Shown here one piece after another: positions 6,291 through 12,898 of a DNA stretch of 31,187 nucleotides. The translations under genes and the position numbers were made by a program. Where the stretch lies: NCBI GenBank assembly GCA_021785095.1, contig JAJYGM010000223.1, positions 1-31,187 of the forward strand, written 5' to 3'. This stretch comes from Actinomycetes bacterium. Its GTDB lineage: Bacteria > Actinomycetota > Acidimicrobiia > Acidimicrobiales > Bog-793. Under the pieces are notes generated by a model. The model was given only the letters and a program-made list of their open reading frames with translations, made no database searches and was not told where the DNA came from. The stretch's first letter is position 1. The number at the start of each line of letters is the position of its first letter.

Positions 6291-7658
6291 GTCGACCCAG
6301 ACGGTCTTCGTGACGGCGAACTCCCTGATGCCCGGGGCGGCCAGCTCGCGGCCGTAGCCGGAGTTCTTCACGCCGCCGAAGGGCAGATCGTAGTAGGAGG
6401 TCGTCATCCAGTTGATGAAGACCATGCCGGACTCGATGCCCTCGATGAAGCGGAGCTGCTCGGCCTCGTCCTCGGTCCAGGCGTTCGAGCCGAGCCCGAA
6501 GTCGGAGTCGTTCGCGATGGCGATGGCCTCTTCGATGTCGCCGACGCGGAAGAAGAGCGCCACCGGCCCGAAGACCTCCTCGCGGTAGACCCGCATGTCC
6601 TCGGTCAGCTCGCTCAGGACAGTCGGCGGATAGAACCAGCCGGGGCCGTCGATGCGCTCCCCGCCGCAGAGGAGCTTGGCTCCCTTCGAGACGGCGTCCT
6701 CCACCTGCTCGGCGATCTCGTCGCGGCCGGACGGCGTCGCGAGCGGCCCGACGTCGGTCGCCGGGTCGAGCGGGTCACCGACGGTGAGCCTTGCCATCGC
6801 GTCGGCGAAACGCTCGATGTACTCGTCCGCGATCTGCTCGTGCACGATGAAGCGCTTGGCTGCGATGCAGGACTGGCCGTTGTTCTGGACCCGCGCCTTC
6901 ACGCCGACTTCGACGGCGCGGGCGAGGTCTGCCGACGGCATGACGATGAAGGGGTCGGAGCCGCCGAGCTCGAGCACGGTCTTCTTGATCTCACGGCCGG
7001 CGATGCTCGCGACCGAGCGCCCTGCGCCCTCGCTACCGGTCAGCGTCGCCGCCTTCACGCGCTTGTCGCGAAGGATCCTCTCGACCTTGTCGGAACCGAT
7101 CAACAGCGTCTGGAACACGCCCTCGGGCATGCCCGCCCGGCGGCACACGTCCTCCAGGTAGAGCGCCGTCTGCGGCACGTTGGAGGCGTGCTTCAACAGC
7201 CCGACGTTGCCGAGCATGAACGTCGGCGCCGCGAAACGGAAGACCTGCCAGAGCGGGAAGTTCCACGGCATGACCGCGAGCACCGGTCCGAGGGGCTGGT
7301 AGGTGACGAACGAGCGCCGCTTGGCCGCCGTACCGGGAACGTCCTCGTCCCGGAGGAGCGACTCGGCGTGCTCGGCGAACCAGCGCAGGCCGCCGGCGCA
7401 CTTCTTCACCTCTGCCTTGGCCTGTTCGATGGGTTTGCCCATCTCGACGACCATCGTGCGGGCGAGGTCCTCGAGGTCCGCGTCGAGGAGATCGGCCACC
7501 TTGTTCACGAGCTCGGACCGCTCGGCGAACGACGTCGTGCGGTACCGGGAGAAGGCCTCGTCGGCCAGGGCAAGGCGCCGCTCGATCTCGGCGTCGTCAT
7601 AGGGCTCGAACGTCTTCACGGTCTCGCCCGTTGCAGGGTTGATGGTGGCTATTGGCAC
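6288..7658 (-). CDS. gabD1: Succinate-semialdehyde dehydrogenase, GabD1 type
   Basis: Oxidises succinate semialdehyde to succinate with NAD(P)+, an entry to the TCA cycle. The 456-residue sequence strongly resembles mycobacterial GabD1 as I recall it, from MPIATINPATGETVKTF onward, including YQPLGPVLAVMPWNFPLWQ, LLKHASNVPQTALYLEDV and LELGGSDPFIVMPSADL. The catalytic residues are C264 in NNGQSCIAAKRF and E230 in LELGG. K156 lies in the LLKHASN segment that usually binds cofactor phosphate. The start is GTG at 7658, with TAGAAC 7 bp upstream. An ATG 5 bp further upstream is out of frame. Divergent from the TraR-like gene with 54 bp between starts. No GABA transaminase or other gab gene is adjacent, so the physiological source of the aldehyde is open. 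Confidence 0.88.
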   Translation of the reverse strand: MPIATINPATGETVKTFEPYDDAEIERRLALADEAFSRYRTTSFAERSELVNKVADLLDADLEDLARTMVVEMGKPIEQAKAEVKKCAGGLRWFAEHAESLLRDEDVPGTAAKRRSFVTYQPLGPVLAVMPWNFPLWQVFRFAAPTFMLGNVGLLKHASNVPQTALYLEDVCRRAGMPEGVFQTLLIGSDKVERILRDKRVKAATLTGSEGAGRSVASIAGREIKKTVLELGGSDPFIVMPSADLARAVEVGVKARVQNNGQSCIAAKRFIVHEQIADEYIERFADAMARLTVGDPLDPATDVGPLATPSGRDEIAEQVEDAVSKGAKLLCGGERIDGPGWFYPPTVLSELTEDMRVYREEVFGPVALFFRVGDIEEAIAIANDSDFGLGSNAWTEDEAEQLRFIEGIESGMVFINWMTTSYYDLPFGGVKNSGYGRELAAPGIREFAVTKTVWVD

Positions 7659-7665
7659 GGCATCC

Positions 7666-7671
7666 GTTCTA
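7666..7671 (-). promoter_or_regulatory. -10 element TAGAAC of gabD1
   Basis: Minus-strand TAGAAC is 7 bp from the GTG at 7658, the spacing expected for a leaderless transcript. The last base departs from consensus T, and no -35 is evident. Confidence 0.45.
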
Positions 7672-7699
7672 TCGCCCCCGAGGGTGGCGTGCTCACCGA

Positions 7700-7705
7700 T
7701 ACCAT
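7700..7705 (+). promoter_or_regulatory. -10 element TACCAT of the TraR/DksA-like gene
   Basis: TACCAT is separated from the ATG at 7713 by 7 bp, so the transcript probably starts at the ATG. No good -35 is seen 16-18 bp upstream. Confidence 0.5.
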
Positions 7706-7712
7706 CCGGTCG

Positions 7713-7934
7713 ATGAGCGACGATGCGGCCACCGGACAGGCGACCGGCGAACAGCCGCCGCTCGACCTCACTGCCGCCGAGCGTCGCCTCGCGGAGGTCG
7801 AGGCAGCGCTCGAGAGGCTCGAGGAGAACAGCTACGGCCGCTGCTCGTCGTGCGGCAGGCCGATCGACGACGCGGATCTCGAGCTCGAGCCGCAGCGCTC
7901 ACTCTGCGCTCGGTGCTCGACTGGCGGCGGCTGA
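7713..7934 (+). CDS. Small TraR/DksA-type C4 zinc-finger protein
   Basis: 73 residues. The N-terminal half is a short predicted helix (LTAAERRLAEVEAALERLEENSYG), and the C-terminal half is a four-cysteine zinc finger, RCSSCGRPI ... SLCARC. The glycine-arginine spacing and the I-D motif after the second cysteine are as in the DksA/TraR family. It lacks the long coiled coil that lets DksA reach into the RNA polymerase secondary channel, so a DksA-like effect on ppGpp responses is doubtful; small actinobacterial members bind RNA polymerase or have unknown roles. The start is the ATG at 7713, set by the TACCAT box. Its stop is 3 bp before the MoaD-like gene, so the two are co-transcribed. Confidence 0.82.
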   Translation: MSDDAATGQATGEQPPLDLTAAERRLAEVEAALERLEENSYGRCSSCGRPIDDADLELEPQRSLCARCSTGGG

Positions 7935-7937
7935 GCG

Positions 7938-8174
7938 GTGGCGAAGGTGCGCTTCTTCGCGCAGGCACGCGACGCGGCCGGCTGCCGGGAGGCGGAGGTC
8001 GACGGGTCGACCGTCGCGGAGGTGCTGAGAGGCGCGGCCGCACGGTTCGGCGACCGGCTGGCCCAGGTGATCGAGATCAGCGCGATCTGGGTGAACGGGG
8101 AGTTCGCAGAACCCGATCAGCCCGTCGGCGATGCCGACGAGGTGGCCGTCCTCCCGCCGGTCTCAGGAGGCTGA
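7938..8174 (+). CDS. MoaD/ThiS-family sulfur-carrier protein
   Basis: A 78-residue beta-grasp ubiquitin-like protein ending in the diagnostic Gly-Gly (VAVLPPVSGG), which is adenylated and thiocarboxylated in this family. VKVRFFAQ-type opening (MAKVRFFAQARDAAGC) and a WVNGEFA strand near residue 50 favour MoaD, the small subunit of molybdopterin synthase, over ThiS. No moaE, moeB or other cofactor gene is in the window, so it may instead serve another thiolation pathway. Starts with GTG at 7938, three bases after the zinc-finger gene stop, without a clear Shine-Dalgarno, consistent with translational coupling. Converges on sodN with 8 bp between. Confidence 0.82.
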   Translation: MAKVRFFAQARDAAGCREAEVDGSTVAEVLRGAAARFGDRLAQVIEISAIWVNGEFAEPDQPVGDADEVAVLPPVSGG

Positions 8175-8182
8175 GGGCCGCC

Positions 8183-8602
8183 TCAGGCCTTCTTGGTCTC
8201 CCAGAAGATGCGGTCGATCTCGCCGATGTTGGCGAGCATCCGCTCGGCCACGCCGACGTCGTTCGTCTTCTTCGAGTCGCCGGCCGCCTTCGTCGCCTTC
8301 CAGAACAGGTCGTGCAGCTCCGGGTACTTCTCGACGTGCTCGGGCTTGAAGTAGTCGGTCCAGAGGATCCAGAGGTGGTGCTTCACGAGGTCCGCCCGCT
8401 CCTCCTTGATGAACACGGCCCGCTCGCGGAACACCGGGTCGTCCGACCCGTTGAACTTCTCCATGCAGGCCTTCACCGACTCTGCTTCGATACGGGCCTG
8501 CGCCGGGTCGTACACGCCGCACGGCAGGTCGCAGTGGGCATGGGCCGTCAGCGGCTCGCTCCAGCGGTCGAGGCTCGAGAGCACTCTGGAGGTGAACGAC
8601 AT
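8183..8602 (-). CDS. sodN: Nickel superoxide dismutase (proenzyme)
   Basis: Dismutates superoxide with a nickel centre in a homohexamer. The nickel hook HCDLPCGVYDPAQARIE is intact: H23 (the new N-terminus, axial ligand), C24 and C28, with the cis-Pro P27 and Y31. From the ATG at 8602 (139 residues) the propeptide is 22 residues ending AHA, and cleavage before H23 leaves 117 residues, the length of the mature Streptomyces enzyme. The ATG is supported by GGAG eight bases upstream. An in-frame GTG at 8650 overlaps the putative -10 and is unlikely. The processing protease is encoded divergently next door. The protein is leaderless with respect to export, so it is probably cytoplasmic. Very secure. 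Confidence 0.96.
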   Translation of the reverse strand: MSFTSRVLSSLDRWSEPLTAHAHCDLPCGVYDPAQARIEAESVKACMEKFNGSDDPVFRERAVFIKEERADLVKHHLWILWTDYFKPEHVEKYPELHDLFWKATKAAGDSKKTNDVGVAERMLANIGEIDRIFWETKKA

Positions 8603-8648
8603 TGGCGTGTCTCCTTCGTCAGGATGGGGTTCGGTCGATTCGGGAGTC

Positions 8649-8654
8649 ACCCTA
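8649..8654 (-). promoter_or_regulatory. -10 element TAGGGT of sodN
   Basis: Minus-strand TAGGGT places a transcript start near 8641 and a leader of about 39 nt containing AAGGAG before the ATG at 8602. No recognisable Nur nickel-regulator dyad is seen nearby. Confidence 0.4.
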
Positions 8655-8700
8655 TCGGGGGGGTGCGCGGATTCTGCCCCGCCCGCGGGGGTCGACCGGA

Positions 8701-9105
8701 GTGCGAATTGTCTCCGCCGCCGCCGTCCTGGCTGCCGCCGTCGCGTGGTGGAGGCGCGTCCGTCCTGTCACGCGCGTGACCGTCTCGGGTGTCTCGATGG
8801 TCCCCGAGCTCGCGCCGGGAGATCGCCTCGTCGCCGTGCGCTGGCCCGTGCTCGAGCTCGGCGACCTCGTGGTGTTCCGCGACCCGGAGCTGCCGGACCG
8901 GGTCCTCGTGAAGCGCGTCTCGCGTCTTCATGCCACGTCGATCGAGGTCCGGGGGGACAACGAGGGCCCGAGTCGCGACTCGCGCGAGTTCGGCCCGGTG
9001 GATCGGCGCGCCGTCCTCGGGCGCGCGGTGTACCGCTACCACCCGTCCGCACGGGCGGGGTCGATCACCCGCCGGGGCAGGTACGATGGGCGCAGTCGCA
9101 GGTAA
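8701..9105 (+). CDS. sodX: Nickel-SOD maturation protease SodX (S26 signal-peptidase-like)
   Basis: Removes the SodN propeptide so that the N-terminal His can ligate nickel. From the GTG at 8701 it has 134 residues. An N-terminal hydrophobic stretch (IVSAAAVLAAAVAWW, about 3-17) may be a membrane anchor. The S26 Ser-Lys dyad is visible: S32 in VSGVSMVPELAPGD and K71 in DRVLVKRV. A box-E-like RGDNEGPSRDSREFGPV segment follows. The divergent placement against sodN (98 bp between starts) is the usual partnership. A longer frame back to 8602 would run into the sodN start and adds nothing recognisable. The C-terminus is Arg-rich. Its last codons contain a TACGAT box that may serve the next gene. 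Confidence 0.9.
   Translation: MRIVSAAAVLAAAVAWWRRVRPVTRVTVSGVSMVPELAPGDRLVAVRWPVLELGDLVVFRDPELPDRVLVKRVSRLHATSIEVRGDNEGPSRDSREFGPVDRRAVLGRAVYRYHPSARAGSITRRGRYDGRSRR
9082..9087 (+). promoter_or_regulatory. Possible -10 TACGAT for the rsiG-like gene
   Basis: TACGAT inside the sodX 3' end would start a transcript near 9094 with a leader of about 39 nt, including a G-rich GGGGCGGGA just before the ATG at 9133. Without a -35 this is tentative, and read-through from sodX is an alternative. Confidence 0.3.
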
Positions 9106-9132
9106 CCGTAGGAATCGGGGCGGGATGACGCC

Positions 9133-9726
9133 ATGAGTCTCACAGCACATCACCTGAGCGAGCTGTGCGCTCCGTCCTACCTTGACGGCCTCGAGGCGGC
9201 ACCGGTGACGGAGCTCCGCGCCCGGCGGGACGACTGCCAGCGCGCCGAAGTCGTGTTGTCCTACCTCCGGCGCGTCCTTCAGGGCGAGATCGACCTCGTG
9301 CTCGCCGAGATCGAGATCCGCCGTGACGGTGGTCGCAGCGACATCGGCCGCCTCGTGGACGAGCTCCCGACGATCCTCTCCTCCGCCACGGCCAGCCTGA
9401 CAGAGCCGGCGCACAGCTCCGTCCACACGATGCCGGCGGTCGCCGAGATGATGGACCTGCAGCACGACGTGCCGCTCGAGGTGCTGCTCGCACAGGTGCT
9501 CTCCCACGACGAGGGGCACGTTGCACCCGGCGAGCTGCTGCCGGGGGCCAACCTCTGCACGCTCGGCGACAGCGAGCTCGGCGCGGTGCTCGAGCGCCTC
9601 CGTGACGAGGAGACGACGCTCTCGAGCAAGCGGAGGGTCCTGCACGAGCGCATCGACGCCATACAGGCCACCATCGTGGACCGCTACAAGTCCGGCGCGG
9701 CCGATCCCGACAGCCTCCTCACCTGA
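9133..9726 (+). CDS. rsiG: RsiG-like c-di-GMP-binding anti-sigma factor
   Basis: In Streptomyces, RsiG holds the sporulation sigma factor WhiG inactive when bound to a c-di-GMP dimer, using the motif E-x3-S-x2-R-x3-Q-x3-D once on each helix of an antiparallel coiled coil. This 197-residue protein has the first copy perfectly: E39, S43, R46, Q50, D54 in EVVLSYLRRVLQGEID. The second copy is E160, S164, R167, H171, D175 in ETTLSSKRRVLHERID, with His replacing Gln. The helix before motif 1 (LSELCAPSYLDGLEAAPVTEL) corresponds to the sigma-contacting part. About 105 residues separate the motifs, probably partly disordered. ATG at 9133. No WhiG/FliA-type sigma factor gene is in the window. Assignment rests on the motif geometry, which is hard to get by chance twice. 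Confidence 0.85.
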   Translation: MSLTAHHLSELCAPSYLDGLEAAPVTELRARRDDCQRAEVVLSYLRRVLQGEIDLVLAEIEIRRDGGRSDIGRLVDELPTILSSATASLTEPAHSSVHTMPAVAEMMDLQHDVPLEVLLAQVLSHDEGHVAPGELLPGANLCTLGDSELGAVLERLRDEETTLSSKRRVLHERIDAIQATIVDRYKSGAADPDSLLT

Positions 9727-9753
9727 GGCCGGGGTGCGCGTTCCACAAGCGTC

Positions 9754-10242
9754 ATGAAAGAGATCCCCGACCGCTGGGCAGACCTCGGCGAGTTCATCCG
9801 CCAGCAGCGCGAGACCGCCCGCCTGTCGCTGCGGCGCTTCTCGCAGATCGCCGGCATCTCCAACCCCTACCTCTCACAGATCGAGCGAGGCCTGCGAAAG
9901 CCTTCGGCGGAAGTGCTCCAGCAGATCGCGAAGGGGCTGCAGCTGTCGGCCGAGACGCTGTACGTCCGCGCCGGCATCCTCGACGCCGACTCCGACGACC
10001 AGGACCTCGTCCGCCGCATCCGGACCGATCCCTTTCTCGATGCCTACCAGCGCGAGGCGCTCGTGCGGATCTACGTGTCGTTTCGGCACGAGAACGGCTA
10101 CATGGACGTGCCGGACGAGACCGCCGACCCCGACGCGCCGGCGCCCGAGGCCGATGCGAACGGCACGGATGGGTCCGGCACCGCCATGCCCGGTGAGGCG
10201 GCGGAGGATCCTCACGTTCAACAGCCGCGGCGGCCTCGGTAG
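9754..10242 (+). CDS. XRE-family transcriptional regulator
   Basis: 162 residues. Residues 12-70 are a Cro/C1-type helix-turn-helix: FIRQQRETARLSLRRFSQIA, then GISNPYLSQIERGLRKPSAE, ending LQLSAETLYVRAGIL. GISNPYLSQIERGLRKPS is nearly invariant in a small actinobacterial family that includes M. tuberculosis Rv0474 as I recall it. A short helical region (about 80-115) follows, then an acidic Asp/Pro/Ala-rich tail. It is not BldD, whose HTH differs. The ATG at 9754 lacks a clear Shine-Dalgarno and lies 27 bp after the rsiG-like gene, so the two are probably co-transcribed. The TAG stop overlaps the -10 of mshA. Ligand and targets unknown. Confidence 0.88.
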   Translation: MKEIPDRWADLGEFIRQQRETARLSLRRFSQIAGISNPYLSQIERGLRKPSAEVLQQIAKGLQLSAETLYVRAGILDADSDDQDLVRRIRTDPFLDAYQREALVRIYVSFRHENGYMDVPDETADPDAPAPEADANGTDGSGTAMPGEAAEDPHVQQPRRPR

Positions 10243-10245
10243 TCT
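10240..10245 (+). promoter_or_regulatory. -10 element TAGTCT of mshA
   Basis: TAGTCT, whose first three bases are also the stop codon of the XRE gene, lies 7 bp before the mshA ATG at 10253. The position fits a leaderless transcript. A weak TTCAAC is found 17 bp upstream. Confidence 0.5.
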
Positions 10246-10252
10246 GCCGACG

Positions 10253-11539
10253 ATGCGGAGGCTCGCGGTTCTCTCGCTGCACACCTCCCCGCTCGCACAA
10301 CCGGGGACGGGCGACGGGGGCGGCATGAACGTCTACGTGAAAGAGCTGTCCTCCGCGCTCGCCCACGCCGGGATCTTCTGCGACGTCTACACCCGCAGAT
10401 ACGACGCAGAGCTTCCCGACACGGTCTTCGTCGAGCCGGGCTTCGCCGTCCATCACGTACGAGCAGGTCCGGCATCCCACGTGCCGAAGGAGCTCCTCTT
10501 CGAGCACCTCGAGGAGTTCACAGAAGGCGTGATCGCACACCTCACCGGATGCACCCCGCGCCGGACCTTCCCCGCCGACTCATACTTCGGCGACCCCGAC
10601 GAGATGCCCGGTGCCGTCCACGCCAACTACTGGCTCTCGGGTGTCGTCGGCCACGAGATCAAGCACCGGCTCGACCTGCCGCTCGTCTCGACGTTCCACA
10701 CCCTCGACCGCGTGAAGGCCGAGGCGAGTCCCGAGGAAGCTGCGGAGGTGGCCTCCGGCCGGCGGTCCCGGTACGAGGCGGCGGTGATCGGCTGCTCGGA
10801 CGCCCTCTGCGCCTCCTGCAGCGTCGAGCTCGACCAGCTGGTCGAGTTGTACGGAGCCAACCCCGGTCGCATCGAGATCGTCCCGCTCGGAGTCGACCAC
10901 GCGTTCTTCTCGCCGGGAGACCGTGCTTACGCGCGGCGCGCTCTCGGGCTGGAGGGATCCGGGACGCTGCTGCTCTACGTCGGCCGGATCCAGCCGTTGA
11001 AAGGTGCCGACGTGGCGGTGAACGCGCTGGCCGAGCTGCACGACGCCGGGCACGACGACGCGAGGCTCGTGATCGTCGGCGGTCCGAGCGGCCCGATGGG
11101 CGAGGCGGAGGTCGCCACGCTGCACCAGCTCGTTGGCCAGCGTGGGCTCGGGGACCGGGTGCGTTTCTACCCTCCGCAGCCGCACGAGCTCCTGTCGACG
11201 TACTACCGCGCAGCCGACTGCTGCATCGTGCCGTCCCGCTCGGAGTCCTTCGGGCTCGTCGCCCTCGAAGCGTCGGCCTGCGGCATCCCGGTCGTCGCCG
11301 CCTCCGTCGGCGGGCTGACCACACTGGTCGAGGACGGCGAGACAGGTTTCCTCGTCGAGCCGGGCGATGCCGCCGGGTTCGCCGAGCGTGTAGCGGAGAT
11401 CGTCGTGGACGACGCTTTGCGGAGACGGCTCGGCCAGGCCGGCGCGGAGATGGCCGCCGGCTACACGTGGGGCACGGCCGCGGGCAGGCTGTCGCAGCTC
11501 TACTCGGAGCTCTCCCACCGGACGCTCGTCGAATGCTGA
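10253..11539 (+). CDS. mshA: D-inositol-3-phosphate glycosyltransferase MshA (mycothiol synthesis)
   Basis: First step of mycothiol synthesis: transfers N-acetylglucosamine from UDP-GlcNAc to 1L-inositol 3-phosphate. The 428-residue protein is a GT4 glycosyltransferase with the MshA signature SLHTSPLAQPGTGDGGGMNV near the N-terminus, HANYWLSGVVGHEIKHRLDL, STFHTLDRVKA, the nucleotide-sugar segment YVGRIQPLKGADV, and SESFGLVALEASACGIPVVA with the GT4 E-x7-E motif. The ATG at 10253 begins exactly where the family does and is set by TAGTCT 7 bp upstream. proC starts 2 bp after its stop. Mycothiol is the actinobacterial glutathione analogue, which is strong evidence for the phylum. mshB, mshC and mshD are not in the window. 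Confidence 0.93.
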   Translation: MRRLAVLSLHTSPLAQPGTGDGGGMNVYVKELSSALAHAGIFCDVYTRRYDAELPDTVFVEPGFAVHHVRAGPASHVPKELLFEHLEEFTEGVIAHLTGCTPRRTFPADSYFGDPDEMPGAVHANYWLSGVVGHEIKHRLDLPLVSTFHTLDRVKAEASPEEAAEVASGRRSRYEAAVIGCSDALCASCSVELDQLVELYGANPGRIEIVPLGVDHAFFSPGDRAYARRALGLEGSGTLLLYVGRIQPLKGADVAVNALAELHDAGHDDARLVIVGGPSGPMGEAEVATLHQLVGQRGLGDRVRFYPPQPHELLSTYYRAADCCIVPSRSESFGLVALEASACGIPVVAASVGGLTTLVEDGETGFLVEPGDAAGFAERVAEIVVDDALRRRLGQAGAEMAAGYTWGTAAGRLSQLYSELSHRTLVEC

Positions 11540-11540
11540 C

Positions 11541-12338
11541 GTGACCCGCCTCTGCGTCGTGGGCGGTGGCCGCATGGGCCGCGCGCTCGTCAGCGGCCTC
11601 CTCCGGTCCGGCTGGATCGAGCCGTCGGAGATCGCCATCGCCGAGCGGTACGAGGCGGCGAGAGCAGATCTGCAGCATCGATTCCCCGACGTCGAGGTCT
11701 CGGGCGATGTCGTGCCCGCCGGCTCGGCTGTGCTCGCCGTCAAGCCACCGGACGCGCCCGAGGCCACGGAGATGATGCGCAAGCAGGGGATCAATCGCGT
11801 CGTCTCCATCGTCGCCGGCGTGAAGATCTCGGTCCTGCAATTCCATCTCGGCGAAAGCGCCGTCGTCCTGCGGGCGATGCCGAACCTCCCGGCGGTGGTC
11901 GGAGCGGCAGCCTCCGGGCTCGCCGGCGGACCGACTGCCACCGAGGAGGACTACAGCTGGGCCGAGGCGGTGCTGTCGGCGTTCGGTGTCGTAGCCCGGG
12001 TCCCCGAGCCATTGCTCGACGCCGTGACGGGCCTGTCCGGATCCGGGCCCGCCTACGTGCTCGTGCTCACCGAAGCCCTGATCGAGGCCGGAGTGCTCCA
12101 GGGCCTCGATCGCGAGGTCAGCCGGCTGCTCGCCATCCAGACGCTGCTCGGAACGGCCCGCATGATGAGCGAGCTCGGCGACACGGCCGAGGACCTGCGG
12201 GCGAGGGTCACCTCGCCGGGGGGCACGACGGCCGCGGCACTCCGCGAGCTCGAACGCGCCGGCTTCCGCTCGGCGGTCGTCGAGGCTGTCGCCGCCGCCA
12301 CTGCAAGGTCACGTGAGCTGGGACAACAGACTCACTGA
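11541..12338 (+). CDS. proC: Pyrroline-5-carboxylate reductase
   Basis: Last step of proline synthesis: reduces 1-pyrroline-5-carboxylate with NAD(P)H. 265 residues, the family norm. The Rossmann motif VVGGGRMGRAL is at 6-16, AVKPPD at 67-72, RAMPNLPAVVGAAASGL at 112-128, GLSGSGPAYV at 165-174 and the signature TSPGGTTAAALRELE at 225-239. GTG start at 11541, one base after the mshA stop, so the pair is translationally coupled. The same order (mshA, proC, then a small HTH gene) is known from mycobacteria over a longer distance. Nothing is unusual in the active site. Confidence 0.95.
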   Translation: MTRLCVVGGGRMGRALVSGLLRSGWIEPSEIAIAERYEAARADLQHRFPDVEVSGDVVPAGSAVLAVKPPDAPEATEMMRKQGINRVVSIVAGVKISVLQFHLGESAVVLRAMPNLPAVVGAAASGLAGGPTATEEDYSWAEAVLSAFGVVARVPEPLLDAVTGLSGSGPAYVLVLTEALIEAGVLQGLDREVSRLLAIQTLLGTARMMSELGDTAEDLRARVTSPGGTTAAALRELERAGFRSAVVEAVAAATARSRELGQQTH

Positions 12339-12384
12339 GCGCTTCCGCGCCCTTTGCGCGCGCTTTGCCCGGTCGTTGACGCAT

Positions 12385-12420
12385 CCCCTCGGGAGGGGTT
12401 CGCCCCGCACCTGTCCGGGG
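12385..12420 (+). terminator. Tandem GC hairpins after proC
   Basis: CCCCT-CGGG-AGGGG (12385-12398), followed by TT, and CCCCG-N8-CGGGG (12403-12420) are two short adjacent stems 47 bp after the proC stop. There is no real U-tract. They may end the mshA-proC transcript. The rest of the 171-bp gap to the next gene is without a visible gene. Confidence 0.35.
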
Positions 12421-12481
12421 CTCGGATCCCGTTGTCACACCCGCCACGCAAGAACCACTTTTCACTCCAGCAACATTGGCG

Positions 12482-12487
12482 TACCAT
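12482..12487 (+). promoter_or_regulatory. -10 element TACCAT of the small HTH gene
   Basis: TACCAT would start transcription near 12494. The ATG at 12510 then has a 16-nt leader containing GGAGAGGGG, so this gene appears to use a Shine-Dalgarno. An in-frame ATG at 12486 overlaps the -10 and is unlikely to be the start. Confidence 0.4.
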
Positions 12488-12509
12488 GGCATCCAGGCGG
12501 AGAGGGGTG

Positions 12510-12713
12510 ATGGATCTGACGACAATCGATTACTCGAAGGCGAAGTTCTACACAGTCGCGGAGGTGGCGCAGCTGCTTCGCGTCTCCAGCATGACCGTGT
12601 ACCGACTCATCAACTCGGGCCAGCTACCTGCCGTGAGGGTTGGTAAGTCCTACCGGCTCCGGGAAGAGGACGTGAACAGCTACCTGTCGAGCCAGTTCAC
12701 CGAAGCGGGCTGA
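12510..12713 (+). CDS. Small excisionase/MerR-type helix-turn-helix protein
   Basis: 67 residues, almost entirely one winged HTH of the excisionase class: FYTVAEVAQLLRVSSMTVYR, then LINSGQLPAVRVGKSYRL with the wing, and REEDVNSYLSS as the last helix. It closely resembles the small actinobacterial protein encoded right after proC in M. tuberculosis (Rv0500A) as I remember it. Despite the family name, nothing here suggests a phage or plasmid: no integrase or att-like repeat is nearby. The start at 12510 has GGAGAGGGG just upstream; a GTG at 12507 is also possible. Probably a housekeeping DNA-binding protein. Targets unknown. Confidence 0.88.
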   Translation: MDLTTIDYSKAKFYTVAEVAQLLRVSSMTVYRLINSGQLPAVRVGKSYRLREEDVNSYLSSQFTEAG

Positions 12714-12720
12714 GCCCGCT
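12704..12720 (+). terminator. Hairpin spanning the stop codon of the small HTH gene
   Basis: AGCGGGC-TGA-GCCCGCT is a perfect 7-bp stem with the stop codon as its 3-nt loop. No U-tract follows. It could stabilise the 3' end or terminate weakly. Confidence 0.4.
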
Positions 12721-12898
12721 CCTCGGTCCGCTCGCTTCGCTCCGCACTCAGCTCACCGTCGGGGGCGCCGGACGAGATCGTCCGGTCGAGACGCTGTCCG
12801 GGCGAGGAGTCGGGCTGCTTGTGTAGGGTTGCGGCCCGGCGCGCCGAGGCCGCGCCCGTCGAGGAGTCGCCGAAGGGCTCCGGAGGGTAGTTCGAGCC
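12721..12898 (+). promoter_or_regulatory. Intergenic region before the acyl-CoA synthetase gene
   Basis: No gene is visible here. A -10-like TAGGGT is at 12824-12829 without a matching -35. CGGAGGG at 12881-12887 is 11 bp before the GTG and is the probable ribosome binding site. A second TAGTTC lies 5 bp before the GTG. Confidence 0.3.

Noticed and set aside
8603..8700. Nur or Fur operator between sodN and sodX
   Set aside because: No dyad resembling a TTGCAA-type or iron-box sequence could be found; only the TAGGGT -10 is supportable.
12510..12713. Excisionase-type HTH taken as a sign of an integrated element
   Set aside because: No integrase, attachment repeats or composition change nearby; the gene sits after proC as in other actinobacteria, so it is a resident regulator.
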